This document shows positions 37,210 through 45,986 of a stretch of 64,000 bases of DNA, in pieces (the first letter of the stretch is position 1; each line of letters starts with the position of its first letter). The notes under the pieces are model-generated. The model was given only the letters and a program-made list of their open reading frames with translations, searched no databases and was not told the origin of the DNA. The translations under genes and the position numbers were made by a program. Source of the DNA: an uncultured Bradyrhizobium sp. (GTDB lineage: Bacteria > Pseudomonadota > Alphaproteobacteria > Rhizobiales > Xanthobacteraceae); assembly GCF_936928535.1 (NCBI RefSeq), contig NZ_CAKZHY010000166.1:1-64000 (forward strand). Direction: 5' to 3'.

Positions 37210-38288
37210 TGGTTTACGAGCCAAGAAAGTTGCTTCTGCGTGCGCTTGCCGGCGAGCGTACGGAACGACCGCCAATCTGGCTTATGAGACAAGCTGGCCG
37301 GTACCTGCCGGAGTATCTTGTAACGCGGGCCGCAGCCGGCGGAATGCTGGAGCTGTGCAACTCGCCGGACCACGCGGTAGAAGTCACGCTTCAGCCGATC
37401 CGGCGATTTGGATTCGATGCGGCCATTCTATTCGCGGACCTTCCGCAGATTGCCGCAGCGCTTGGCCAAGTGCTCGAATACAAGGACGGCGATGGGCCGG
37501 TTCTGTCGCCCCCGATCCGTACGGCTGCGGATGTGGCGCGCCTTAAACGTACTTGGTTGCACAAGAAATTGGCGCCGATCTATGAGACGGTGCGACGACT
37601 CACCGTCGCCCTCCCTCCAAACGTGGCCTTGATTGGCTACGCGGGGGCGCCCTGGACAGTGGCTACTTACATGGTTGAGGGTCGCGGCGGCGGTGCCACC
37701 GACCATGCTACTATCAAGCGATGGGCGTTGAGCGACCCAGAGGAGTTTCAGCCGCTGATAGACCTGTTGACCGAAACCATCACTCAGTTCCTAGGACGAC
37801 AGATCGAGTCGGGCGCAGAAGCCATCCAGCTATTTGAGAGCTCGGCGGGTATCCTCCCTGAACCTTTCTTCCAGCGCTGGTGCGTGCAGCCCGTAGCCGC
37901 GATCGTCAGCGCCCTTCGCGCCAAATATCCCAATACCCCGATCATAGCCTTTCCGCGCGGCGCCGGTCTGCTTTACGTTGGCTACGCCGAAGCGACCGGG
38001 GTCAATTGTGTAGGCCTGGACAGCACCGTCCCGCTCGCTTGGGCTGCCGACAGAATACAGCGCGCCCTTGGGTGCTGCGTGCAGGGCGGCCTGGACAACC
38101 AACTACTGGTGGCGGGAGGCGCAGCGATGTACGCAGAAACCGACCGCATCCTGGCGGCCTTGGGCCGGGGACCGTTCATTTTCAATCTCGGTCATGGCAT
38201 TCTGAAGACCACACGCCCCGAGCATGTCCAATCCTTGGTGCGTCACATAAAGTCGCAAAAGCTCGATGGCAGAGGTCGAGCTACCTGA
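37209..38288 (+). CDS. hemE: Uroporphyrinogen decarboxylase
   Basis: 359 residues with a GTG start overlapping the hemC stop by one base. Converts uroporphyrinogen III to coproporphyrinogen III. Signatures: RPPIWLMRQAGRYLPEY near the N end with the catalytic-site arginines, ILFADLPQI, GYAGAPWTVATYMVEG, and LGHGI near the C end. Length and order are normal. Co-transcribed with hemC. Cytoplasmic. Confidence 0.96.
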   Translation: MVYEPRKLLLRALAGERTERPPIWLMRQAGRYLPEYLVTRAAAGGMLELCNSPDHAVEVTLQPIRRFGFDAAILFADLPQIAAALGQVLEYKDGDGPVLSPPIRTAADVARLKRTWLHKKLAPIYETVRRLTVALPPNVALIGYAGAPWTVATYMVEGRGGGATDHATIKRWALSDPEEFQPLIDLLTETITQFLGRQIESGAEAIQLFESSAGILPEPFFQRWCVQPVAAIVSALRAKYPNTPIIAFPRGAGLLYVGYAEATGVNCVGLDSTVPLAWAADRIQRALGCCVQGGLDNQLLVAGGAAMYAETDRILAALGRGPFIFNLGHGILKTTRPEHVQSLVRHIKSQKLDGRGRAT

Positions 38289-38399
38289 ATCCTAATCGAA
38301 ATCAAATCAGCGCCGTATCCGTATCGCTGCAACAATGCAAGCGCAAGCACATCGTACTTGGCCCTTAATGTCCGCATGTATCAGCAGCACCACCGCTCG

Positions 38400-38529
38400 G
38401 CATCTATCAAGCGCGACGAGCAAACAACTGAACGCGATTCCCGGCGTCGGGCCACGCTGGCAACAGCTTGTGGTCGCCGGCATTGCTGATGCCAAGGCCT
38501 TCGCAGCTTTCGTCGCATCACGTCGCTGA
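38400..38529 (+). pseudogene. IS110-family transposase fragment
   Basis: The stretch LNAIPGVGPRWQQLVVAGIADAKAFAAFV matches the helix-hairpin-helix segment near the C end of IS110/IS116-type transposases (usually IPGVGP...ADPKAF). Only about 40 residues are left and the frame ends in a stop. No catalytic part or ends were found. Confidence 0.45.
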
Positions 38530-38706
38530 GTGGGTACGCCGCCTAAACCTCAAAGCCGTCGACCGCGTTTGTTGCCCAGCGCGCGCGAGAACTCCTCATT
38601 TTGTGTCGGCGGTTAAATCAAATCTTGATCTAGCTGCGCTGACGCTGAAGTTAACCTTGTCAGGTTCCAGCTGCTTGCATTGTAAGTGGCCCGGAACACG
38701 GGGACC

Positions 38707-38940
38707 TTAATTCGGCTCGCCGAGCACGAACGTGAAGGGCACAACGAAGAGTTCATCGCCCTGATCATCACTGACATGCAAAATCCAATCACGCCAATCC
38801 TCGAGGCTGCGCTCTCTAGTGAGAGATTGTACGATACGGTTCGCATGATCCCGCGCATCAGCAATATCTTCCACCACTGCGCCGCGGCGATCGACGAAAA
38901 CCTTCTTGGTGTTCGAACAGTGGAAATATACGTGCGTCAT
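38707..38940 (-). CDS. DUF6894-family small protein
   Basis: 77 residues with the DUF6894 pattern: MTHVYFHCSNTKKVFVDRRG, then VEDIADARDHANRIVQSL, and a closing DDQGDELFVVPF strand. A strong AAGGAG precedes the ATG. These small proteins are very common in Bradyrhizobiaceae; the function is unknown. No clear operon partner. Confidence 0.8.
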   Translation of the reverse strand: MTHVYFHCSNTKKVFVDRRGAVVEDIADARDHANRIVQSLTRERSLEDWRDWILHVSDDQGDELFVVPFTFVLGEPN

Positions 38941-39122
38941 TTCGGCTCCTTCAAACGCAACAGTTTGCCAACTTCAGCATTGCTGGTTTCCTTGATGATG
39001 GGATGCCAGGAGATTTCGGTTAGGTGCACCCCAGGATTTCACGCGTGGTTGTGCATCGGGGGACTGCCTCGCGCCACTGGTGGGCAGGAAGACCCATATC
39101 CTTTCCATTGTCCGGCTTGCTA

Positions 39123-40988
39123 TTATGATTTCATGCCGAGGCTCCGCGACGCGTCTCCGATAAGCTCCCGGTGCGAAGTTCCCCAGAGCAGGACAGTCCC
39201 AAGGGCGGCAGAGAGAATCGAGGCGGCGAACACAGCTATTTTTGCGGCCGAGAAGTCAGTGGCGTTTGGAAATGCCTGACCGGCGATGAAGAGAGACATC
39301 GTGAAGCCAATCCCAGCGAGGGCTCCTGCCCCGCCCAACTGCCGCCACGAGTACTCGTCCGGCTTGACGGCTAGGCCTGTGCGTACAGCCGCGGCGGCCG
39401 CGAGGAAGACGCCGAGCGGCTTTCCTAAAGCGAGACCAGCGACGATCGCGGCCATGAGCCTGCCATGGCCGACGAAGACGCCTGGGTTGATCATCATTCC
39501 CGCATTCGCCAATGCGAAGATTGGGAGGATAGCGTAGCTCGATCGCGCGCCGGCATGTCGCAGCAGCCGATCGGCGGGCGACTCAAGTCTCTCGTAGATT
39601 GCCTCGAGCGCGTGCAGAGCCGAAGTAGAGGGGCCGTTCCTAAGAACTTCACCCTCGCGCCGAGCCTCGGACGCGATGATGGTGCTCGCCTGCGTCATCA
39701 GGGCTTCTAAGTTGGCGGGCGGTCGCGTCGGAATAAACAACGCAAGTACCACCCCGGCCAACGTAGGGTGCAGGCCGCCAGCGTATACGGACGCCCAAAG
39801 CGCAACGCCCAACAGGATGTAGGGCGACAGAAAGTAGACTCCAGATCGGCTCAGAAGCACCAGCGCAACTACAACTGTGGCGGCCGCAGCAAGGTAAGCC
39901 AGATGGATCTCACCAGAGTAAAACAGAGCGACGACGACGATCGCGCCGATGTCGTCAACGATGGCCGCCGCAGTGAGGAAGATACGCAGCTCCACAGGGA
40001 CGCGGGAGCCCATCACCGCGATCAAAGCAACCGCGAACGCGGTGTCGGTCGCCATCGGGACACCCCATCCGCGCGACCACGGCCCCGCTGGGATGATCAG
40101 CGCATACAGAAGCGCCGGTCCGACCATGCCGCCGAGCGCGGCCACGATCGGAAGCGCGGCCGAACGACGGCTTGCGAGATGGCCCACCGTCATCTCGCGC
40201 TTGACTTCCAATCCAACGACCAGGAAGAACACTGTTAACAGCCCGTCATTGACCCAATCGAAGATAGGCTTCCGAAAGGCTATGTTGCCCAAGCTCACGC
40301 CGAACTCGCGGCGCCAGAGCGCCTCGAAGTGCGGCCCGATGGGCGAGTTCGTCAAGATGATCGCCGCCACGGCCGCGAGGACGAGCAGAATGCCGGCTGA
40401 CGGCCCCCAGCTCGCAAAGTCCAAGGCAGCCGTACGAACGCGGTGACCGAGTGTGCCAAGCATCGCATCGACGAAAGAACTCTCGTCCCACGGCCCGTCG
40501 TAGCGCCGACGGTTGATGTAGAAACTTGGCGTGAATCTCACTCCGCTCGCGCGCGCGCTTGCGATGTCCGACTCCACTCTCGACCTCGCCCGCCGTACGG
40601 CTTCGCTCTCGCCAAGCGAGAGGTCCGCGTTCACACCGAGGTCTGCGGCCACCGCGAAGAGATCGTCTTCCGTGAGCTGCGCCGATCTCGTCATAAGCTT
40701 GATGTGCGCGGACCAGAACGCTTCGGGCGTCCGAGCGAGCTCAACGATCTGTGCAGCCCAGAATGAAAGACTGTTGTTCGCGAGCGGCTTGTGACGGAAC
40801 GCATAGCAGATGCGGTCGCCGAGTTGATCGCGCGCCTGCGCGATGCGATCGTTGGCAGCCCTGCAGTGCGGACACGCGTAGCTGCCGTACTCGACCAGCG
40901 AGATCTCGGCGTCGGGAGGGCCGAGCACATGTTCCGTATCGTGATCGACCGGTCGATCAAGTCGGCCTGACGGAAATATGAGCTTCAT
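39123..40988 (-). CDS. nhaA: DsbA-like thioredoxin fused to NhaA Na+/H+ antiporter
   Basis: 621 residues. Residues about 15-185 form a DsbA/thioredoxin-fold domain with active-site CPHC at 39-42 and the cis-Pro loop GVRFTPSFYINRRRYDG. From about 195 a complete NhaA antiporter follows, with FFLVVGLEVKREM, ATDTAFAVALIAVMG, and the key aspartates in AAIVDDIGAI. No signal peptide precedes the thioredoxin domain, so its side of the membrane is uncertain. NhaA-thioredoxin fusions exist in databases; the cysteines might sense redox or tune transport. Adjacent leftward histidine kinase gene lies 30 bases upstream and could be co-transcribed. Confidence 0.92.
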   Translation of the reverse strand: MKLIFPSGRLDRPVDHDTEHVLGPPDAEISLVEYGSYACPHCRAANDRIAQARDQLGDRICYAFRHKPLANNSLSFWAAQIVELARTPEAFWSAHIKLMTRSAQLTEDDLFAVAADLGVNADLSLGESEAVRRARSRVESDIASARASGVRFTPSFYINRRRYDGPWDESSFVDAMLGTLGHRVRTAALDFASWGPSAGILLVLAAVAAIILTNSPIGPHFEALWRREFGVSLGNIAFRKPIFDWVNDGLLTVFFLVVGLEVKREMTVGHLASRRSAALPIVAALGGMVGPALLYALIIPAGPWSRGWGVPMATDTAFAVALIAVMGSRVPVELRIFLTAAAIVDDIGAIVVVALFYSGEIHLAYLAAAATVVVALVLLSRSGVYFLSPYILLGVALWASVYAGGLHPTLAGVVLALFIPTRPPANLEALMTQASTIIASEARREGEVLRNGPSTSALHALEAIYERLESPADRLLRHAGARSSYAILPIFALANAGMMINPGVFVGHGRLMAAIVAGLALGKPLGVFLAAAAAVRTGLAVKPDEYSWRQLGGAGALAGIGFTMSLFIAGQAFPNATDFSAAKIAVFAASILSAALGTVLLWGTSHRELIGDASRSLGMKS

Positions 40989-41018
40989 CGCTGCGCGGTT
41001 CCGAGTGTTCGCGCCTGG

Positions 41019-42128
41019 CTACGACCTTGGCGCGGTCGTCGCGGTGTTGAAGATTTGGAATACGCCACCACCGGTTGTCGGCGTGTATGAAGTCCTTGTT
41101 TCGACGACGCTGCAGGAGAGCCCAGTAGGCTGCACGCGCGGCAGGAAGAGGCGCACCACCGTTCCGGCACCGGGCTCGCTCTCTATCCAGACCGCGCCAC
41201 CTTGTCTCTCAGCGAAGTGCCGGACCTGGGGGAGTCCGAGTCCGGTCCCGCTACCTTTGAGCTTTGTCGTGAAGTATGGGTTGAAGGCCTGCGAAAGGAC
41301 ATTCTCGGGCATGCCCTCTCCACGGTCGGCGACGACAATCTCGACAAACTCTCCCGCAGTTACGGTGGAAGCCTCGATGTTCCGCGCCACGATAGTAATC
41401 ACGCCGCCGGTTGGCATTGCATCGGCCGAGTTTCGGCAGAGATTGAGCAAGGCGAAGTACAGCTCTTCCGCGTCGGCATTGAAGGTCCATAAGGCAGGGA
41501 CGATTTCCGTGCGGACGGAAACGTCTGGACGCAGCACCCCGTCAAGCGTTCCCGCTATCAATGCGAGCTGACTGCCTGTTATACCATTGGACTTGGGGCG
41601 CGGCCTCGCTGCGTCAAGGAGCTGCCGGCTAAGCGACGCGCTTCGTGTGATCGCATGCTGCATTTTATCAACGATGGCCCTCCGGTACGCAGCATCGCTC
41701 TGACGCTCGATTTCCCGCAAACCGCTCCCGATGACGGTGAGAAGGTTATTGATGTCGTGAACGAACTGCCTCACGTCCGCTATCGTCTCCGCCATTGTCC
41801 CCCCGACCGCGTCTCGCGCCTCGCACTGCGGACCGGTATGGCGCAAAATCCCCGAAACCTCGCCGTCGGACCCGACGACTTGGATCTCCACACATTTAAA
41901 CGAGCGGCCGCCACCATCATCGTGCACGCAGCTCATCCTTCTCACCGCACGCTCCACTCCAACCGCAGCACCGTTCCCGTCCACGAGCACGACCACGTCC
42001 TCCAACGGCGGGCCCTCGACGCGGCCGGGGATTGTCTCGCCGATATGCATTTCGGGATCTCCTGGCATCGGATCGTTCGAGGTAACGTCGGCAACTCCAG
42101 CCGCCGCCGCGGACGGGCGACGATGCAT
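41019..42128 (-). CDS. Histidine kinase with truncated PAS
   Basis: Up to 369 residues. N-terminal part ends like a PAS domain (LEDVVVLVDGNGAAVGVERA) but the first half of the PAS fold is missing. Kinase core is complete: dimerisation/H-box FVHDINNLLTVIGSGLREIE, N-box NLCRNSADAMP, G1 VADRGEGMPE, F-box NPYFTTK, G2 GSGTGLGLPQV. No membrane helix. The sequence stops agreeing with a PAS just where a dispersed repeat lies 30 bases upstream (42157-42199), suggesting the 5' end was cut by a rearrangement. The ATG at 42128 follows a TAG directly; later starts (MAETIADVRQ) would give just the kinase core. No response regulator is adjacent. Confidence 0.8.
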   Translation of the reverse strand: MHRRPSAAAAGVADVTSNDPMPGDPEMHIGETIPGRVEGPPLEDVVVLVDGNGAAVGVERAVRRMSCVHDDGGGRSFKCVEIQVVGSDGEVSGILRHTGPQCEARDAVGGTMAETIADVRQFVHDINNLLTVIGSGLREIERQSDAAYRRAIVDKMQHAITRSASLSRQLLDAARPRPKSNGITGSQLALIAGTLDGVLRPDVSVRTEIVPALWTFNADAEELYFALLNLCRNSADAMPTGGVITIVARNIEASTVTAGEFVEIVVADRGEGMPENVLSQAFNPYFTTKLKGSGTGLGLPQVRHFAERQGGAVWIESEPGAGTVVRLFLPRVQPTGLSCSVVETRTSYTPTTGGGVFQIFNTATTAPRS

Positions 42129-42156
42129 CTACATTGGGCCAACCATGGTCGAAACC

Positions 42157-42199
42157 AAAATCACCTCTCGCCATAAAGTCGATAGCCGACTGTTATCGG
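42157..42199 (+). repeat. Dispersed 42-44 bp repeat, copy D
   Basis: Starts AAAATCACCTCTCGCCATAA and ends CCGACTGTTATCGG. Lies 30 bases upstream of a 5'-truncated histidine kinase read leftward. Confidence 0.7.
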
Positions 42200-42593
42200 A
42201 ATAGCTCAGAAGTGTGCGGCGTGCTGCGGGCGCCAGTTACACCTAGTCGCCTCGGTCCAGTAGAACCCTTCGCGACTAAGAACGGGTGTTCACGCGACGA
42301 TCCTCTGCCCTGGTTCCAAGCCTCAGCAATAGCAATGGTGCCGTGGGCGTCCCGTTAGCCAAAAAGCGCCCGCCCGTTCCGCTGCGGTCGGAAGCGCGAT
42401 TGCCAGTGCGGCAGAGCATTTGCGGCGAGCTGCCCTTACTTTGCGGCTCCCCACTCGCACGGATATCCGGACGCCGATGACATCGGGCGAAGCAGCAGTC
42501 TGACCGCGTTCAGGCACCAATGCCAATGCGCGCGACAATTTTCCTCAACTAGCGGCACCATCGCGCTGCGCTCCCTTGGGCCCTAGCGGTCCG

Positions 42594-42635
42594 CCAATAA
42601 TGGTCGTCTATCGACTTCATGGCGAGAGGTGATTT
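42594..42635 (-). repeat. Dispersed 42-44 bp repeat, copy E (inverted)
   Basis: On the minus strand starts AAATCACCTCTCGCCATGAA and ends ACGACCATTATTGG. Inverted relative to 42157; lies 58 bases upstream of a rightward secreted-protein gene. Confidence 0.7.
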
Positions 42636-42693
42636 CACTGGCCACCGCTGCAATGTCATTATCTCGCAGAGTTCCACTCTTATAGGATCTGCC

Positions 42694-43173
42694 ATGAACG
42701 CTCGACTTCGCATTTGCGCGTCTGCGCTCGCACTTGTGATTCCGATCGCAATTGCCGCGTCGTCCAAATCATCAGCCGCCCCAATTGTTAGTACGTCCAT
42801 CAAGGCGGCCATACCACCGTTGACGACAGATGTCCGCTCAAGGGTGCGGCCTGGTCATCCTCTTGAACCGGCAGCATACGGTCGTTCGGCCTACGATGGC
42901 TCTTGGGACCTCGTCTTCGTGACGCAACGAGGAACCTGCGATTCCAGCTACAGTTTTACTGTCGATGTAACCAACGGCATTGTTACGCATCCAAATCTCG
43001 TGAAGTTTCGGGGTTACGTCGCAAGGTCGGGCGCAGTTCGCGCCTCCGTGGAGGTCCACGACAAATATGCCGCGGGTACTGGCAAACTGTTCGCGACCAC
43101 CGGTCGAGGGACCTGGAGCGGCCACTCAGGATCAGCGCGCTGCTCAGGCTACTGGTCTGCACAACGTAATTGA
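42694..43173 (+). CDS. Secreted hypothetical protein, rhizobial family
   Basis: 159 residues from ATG MNARLRICAS, the signal-peptide start (the frame itself opens earlier, inside the dispersed repeat). After the signal (cut near AASSKSSAAP) comes a Pro/Val linker and a beta-rich domain: YDGSWDLVFVTQRGTCDSSYSF, VRASVEVHDKYAAGTGKL, and GTWSGHSGSARCSGYWSA, with a conserved cysteine pair. I associate this pattern with a recurrent secreted family in Bradyrhizobium; no function is known. Confidence 0.75.
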   Translation: MNARLRICASALALVIPIAIAASSKSSAAPIVSTSIKAAIPPLTTDVRSRVRPGHPLEPAAYGRSAYDGSWDLVFVTQRGTCDSSYSFTVDVTNGIVTHPNLVKFRGYVARSGAVRASVEVHDKYAAGTGKLFATTGRGTWSGHSGSARCSGYWSAQRN

Positions 43174-43271
43174 AGACGCAATGTCGCCACGCACCCTACT
43201 AGACTCTGGCCGGAACGCTATTGCCGATATGCCATCTTACCGGAGGGTAGTGAGCCGGAAACCATAATGGA

Positions 43272-44135
43272 ATGAGATCTCCCAAACTAGCTAGCGTTGC
43301 CGTCCTGCTTAGCTTGCTCTCAGCTGCTTCCGACGGGGCAATGCGGCCGCAGACGCCTCGTTCCATGAGCGAGTCCATCCAGCCGGACGACGTCGCGCCC
43401 CTTGATGCTGGTCGACTGGCGTTGGTGATTGGCAATTCAGCCTATCCCGATGCGGACTTTCCTCTTCCTCAAATAACACGCGATACGGAAGCCTTGACAA
43501 ATGCTCTTCGCGAGGACGGCTTTTTCGTCGATGCACTTGAGAATACGACGCGTCTCGGAATGACCCGTGCAATCGATCATCTAAAAGAACGACTGCGTTC
43601 GAACTCAACTGTGTTGGTTTATTTCGGAGGTTACGGCATCCAATCTGACGGACAGAATTACCTAATCCCCATCGATGCGACGATTTGGAGTGAAGAGGAC
43701 GTTCGTCGACAAGGTGTAAGCATCGACCACCTCCTTTCGCAACTACGCAATTCCGGAGCACGCGTTAGGCTCGCAGTGATTGAGGCCTCACGCCGCAATC
43801 CGTACGAGCGACGCTTTAGGACTTATTCACATGGGTTGGCCCCCATTCTACCGGCCGAGAACGCACTTGTCCTGAGCTCAGCCGGGCCTGGTGAAGTAGT
43901 CGAAGATCCTGAAGGACTGCATAGTCAGCTGATTAGCGCTCTGCTTGCGCAGATGGAACCCTCAAGGGAGATCAAGGAAGTCTTCAATAATACTCGAAAC
44001 GCGGTGGTGGCTGCTACTCGGGGCCAACAGATTCCAATTGTGTTATCTACGCTGACGGAGAGTTTCCATCTTTCGCCGGCGCAGATCGACGCTCCCGCCT
44101 ACTCCGTCGGCTCTGCGGTTAGTGGTCATCGGTGA
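43272..44135 (+). CDS. Caspase-like protein lacking the His-Cys dyad
   Basis: 287 residues. Weak N-terminal signal peptide. From about 46 it follows the caspase (C14/p20) fold: GRLALVIGNSAYPDADFPLP, then the ALREDGFFVDALENTT strand, VLVYFGGYGIQSDGQNYLIPID and RLAVIEASRRNPYER. In active bacterial members the first reads YAGHG and the second DACRN. Here the histidine is Tyr121 and the cysteine is Ser173. This Tyr/Ser change is the one I recall for bacterial pseudo-orthocaspases, so it should be proteolytically dead and may act as a binding or scaffold protein. The downstream 88-residue frame may be co-transcribed. Confidence 0.85.
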   Translation: MRSPKLASVAVLLSLLSAASDGAMRPQTPRSMSESIQPDDVAPLDAGRLALVIGNSAYPDADFPLPQITRDTEALTNALREDGFFVDALENTTRLGMTRAIDHLKERLRSNSTVLVYFGGYGIQSDGQNYLIPIDATIWSEEDVRRQGVSIDHLLSQLRNSGARVRLAVIEASRRNPYERRFRTYSHGLAPILPAENALVLSSAGPGEVVEDPEGLHSQLISALLAQMEPSREIKEVFNNTRNAVVAATRGQQIPIVLSTLTESFHLSPAQIDAPAYSVGSAVSGHR

Positions 44136-44159
44136 CGGCGCCTCTTCGAGAACCTGACG

Positions 44160-44426
44160 ATGGACGAGGAGAACCTTATCGCTTCCCTCGAGACGCAGCT
44201 TGATTTGATCAAGCGCGTTGGTCTCGCACTTTACACCCAAGCTCCGGACCGGGGAGTACTAAGCTTTGGCATCATACCGCAAGTGCTCGTACACGCTCTC
44301 GCCGAGAGACGTCGTCGAGAGCGCCGTTCCAAACTCAGCTATATTCCAGCAATGTGGGACCGCTCTCCTGAAGCAGGAGCCTCAGCTCGGCAGACTGCCT
44401 CCCCAGCGCCAATCCTACAGGCATAG
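44160..44426 (+). CDS. Small hypothetical protein after caspase-like gene
   Basis: 88 residues beginning MDEENLIASLETQLDLIKRV, mostly helical for 55 residues with a basic patch (ERRRRERRSK), then a Ser/Ala/Pro-rich tail. It begins 24 bases after the caspase-like gene; ribosome site GAGAA is modest. No family recognised. Confidence 0.45.
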   Translation: MDEENLIASLETQLDLIKRVGLALYTQAPDRGVLSFGIIPQVLVHALAERRRRERRSKLSYIPAMWDRSPEAGASARQTASPAPILQA

Positions 44427-44721
44427 TCTCGATAGCCTAAGGTGATTGGACGGTCCGGGACCGGGCGTCTAGCTTTCTACAACAAAATTGTACTGCCAAT
44501 TGCCTGCGCTGCTGAGCACCTGCGTCGTGCTCCCCGCGAGGGCCGGCGCTGGCGCTGCATTTGCGGCTATCGATGCAGCGTCACGGAGAACGTTACCAGC
44601 TACATCGAGCGACAGCGGGTGGAGATACTGAATTGACTCCGCCTTCTTTCGCTCCATCCGCCGCAGCTAAGTGGACGCGACCGCAACAGCCAAAGCTCTT
44701 TGCAAAGGAGGAGACCCTACC

Positions 44722-45234
44722 ATGGCAGGGACTACAGAACGCACAATACTGGCGGGGGGTTGCTTCTGGGGAATGCAGCAACTGCTAAGACGATTGCCTG
44801 GTGTCATCTCAACGCGGGCGGGCTACTCGGGCGGCGCCGTCAAGAACGCCACGTACCGCGATCACGGCACGCACGCCGAAGCGCTTGAGATCGTGTTCGA
44901 CCCGCGTCAGGCGACCTTCCGAGAGTTGCTCGAGTTCTTCTTCCAGATCCACGACCCAACGACCATGGACCGGCAAGGAAACGACCGAGGTACAAGCTAC
45001 AGGTCGGCGATTTTCTACACGAGCGACGAACAGCTTCGCGTAGCCCAAGAAACCATCTCCGACGTTGAAGTCTCGGGGCTGTGGCCAGGCAAGGTCGTAA
45101 CGGAGCTTTCGCCCGCTGGCGAGTTTTGGGAGGCCGAGCCTGAGCACCAAGATTACCTGGAACGCCATCCGAACGGCTACACCTGCCATTTCGTCCGGCC
45201 CCAGTGGAAGTTGCCACGCAAGACCACTGCCTGA
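44722..45234 (+). CDS. msrA: Peptide methionine sulfoxide reductase A
   Basis: 170 residues from the ATG behind AAAGGAGGAGA; the frame opens earlier at 44671. Reduces methionine-S-sulfoxide in proteins using thioredoxin. Catalytic GCFWG near residue 14; GYSGG, the glutamate/aspartate network [11 protein letters not shown], and [10 protein letters not shown] are present. The C part keeps [17 protein letters not shown] second cysteine (YTCHF) near the end may resolve the disulfide. Cytoplasmic; single gene. Confidence 0.95.
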   Translation: MAGTTERTILAGGCFWGMQQLLRRLPGVISTRAGYSGGAVKNATYRDHGTHAEALEIVFDPRQATFRELLEFFFQIHDPTTMDRQGNDRGTSYRSAIFYTSDEQLRVAQETISDVEVSGLWPGKVVTELSPAGEFWEAEPEHQDYLERHPNGYTCHFVRPQWKLPRKTTA

Positions 45235-45986
45235 GCAATCGCGCTTTCGGCGGCTGACGAAACGCACGTGCGTGGCGAAGGCGCGTTCCGAACTCATCTC
45301 GTGATGACTAGCGATGGCCTGGGGGGCCTGGTCGCCAGGCGGCGCTCGCGCGAGCTTGAGTGGTTGTACGGCGAGGTCCGAAAAACGAGCAAGAGGCTGG
45401 ACCACCCTCTTTCCCCGGCGCGAACGTGCATGCAGCCGATGTGAGAAATGCGAGCCCTCGCGGACCCCGCTTACTGAGCGATCCTGAAGGGCTACAGCTT
45501 TTCGATGAGCCGTACACCTTCCTATCCGGTCCTTCTTTTAGACATTCTCGGGCGCGGTCCATAGCGCGATCGGCATCACGAGGCGAGATACAGTCGGAAC
45601 AAGGTCGACACGATCGACAGGTCGCATTGGGGCCTGCGGCGCGATAAGGATCACGCTTGCGGCATGTGGCGGTAAAACTGCTCTTAATCATCACCCCGCG
45701 GTCTTTCGTTACAGAGAGGAGGCCAGAGCGGCTGCGCTAGCCGCGTCGCCCCCCGACTGCCGACCGACCCGCTACGTCCGTTGGTATCCAGCAGCTAACG
45801 CTTATGCCCAGCTATGCCCGGACTGCGGTCGACAGCCCCCGTCTTTCTGTCGAGCCACAAGGCACGAGGCGCGCCAGAGCATCGACCCTGCGGTATGGCG
45901 TGGGGCCTTAGCCTGAAGTAAAGCCCCAGTCCACGAATAGACGTTGCGCTCCCCGGCTCCGCAGCCCGCAATTATGCAGTCGGGGG
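45235..45986. other. Intergenic, no gene seen
   Basis: 750 bases between convergent genes. The longest frames (45308-45694 leftward, 45360-45647 rightward) are compositionally odd, overlap one another and match nothing. Confidence 0.4.

Larger units (their letters stand above)
42129..42693. other. Intergenic bounded by inverted repeats
   Basis: Contains two inverted copies of the dispersed repeat (42157-42199 and 42594-42635) delimiting 479 bases. The interior has no supported gene and is not obviously similar to that of the 31872-32158 unit. Confidence 0.45.
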
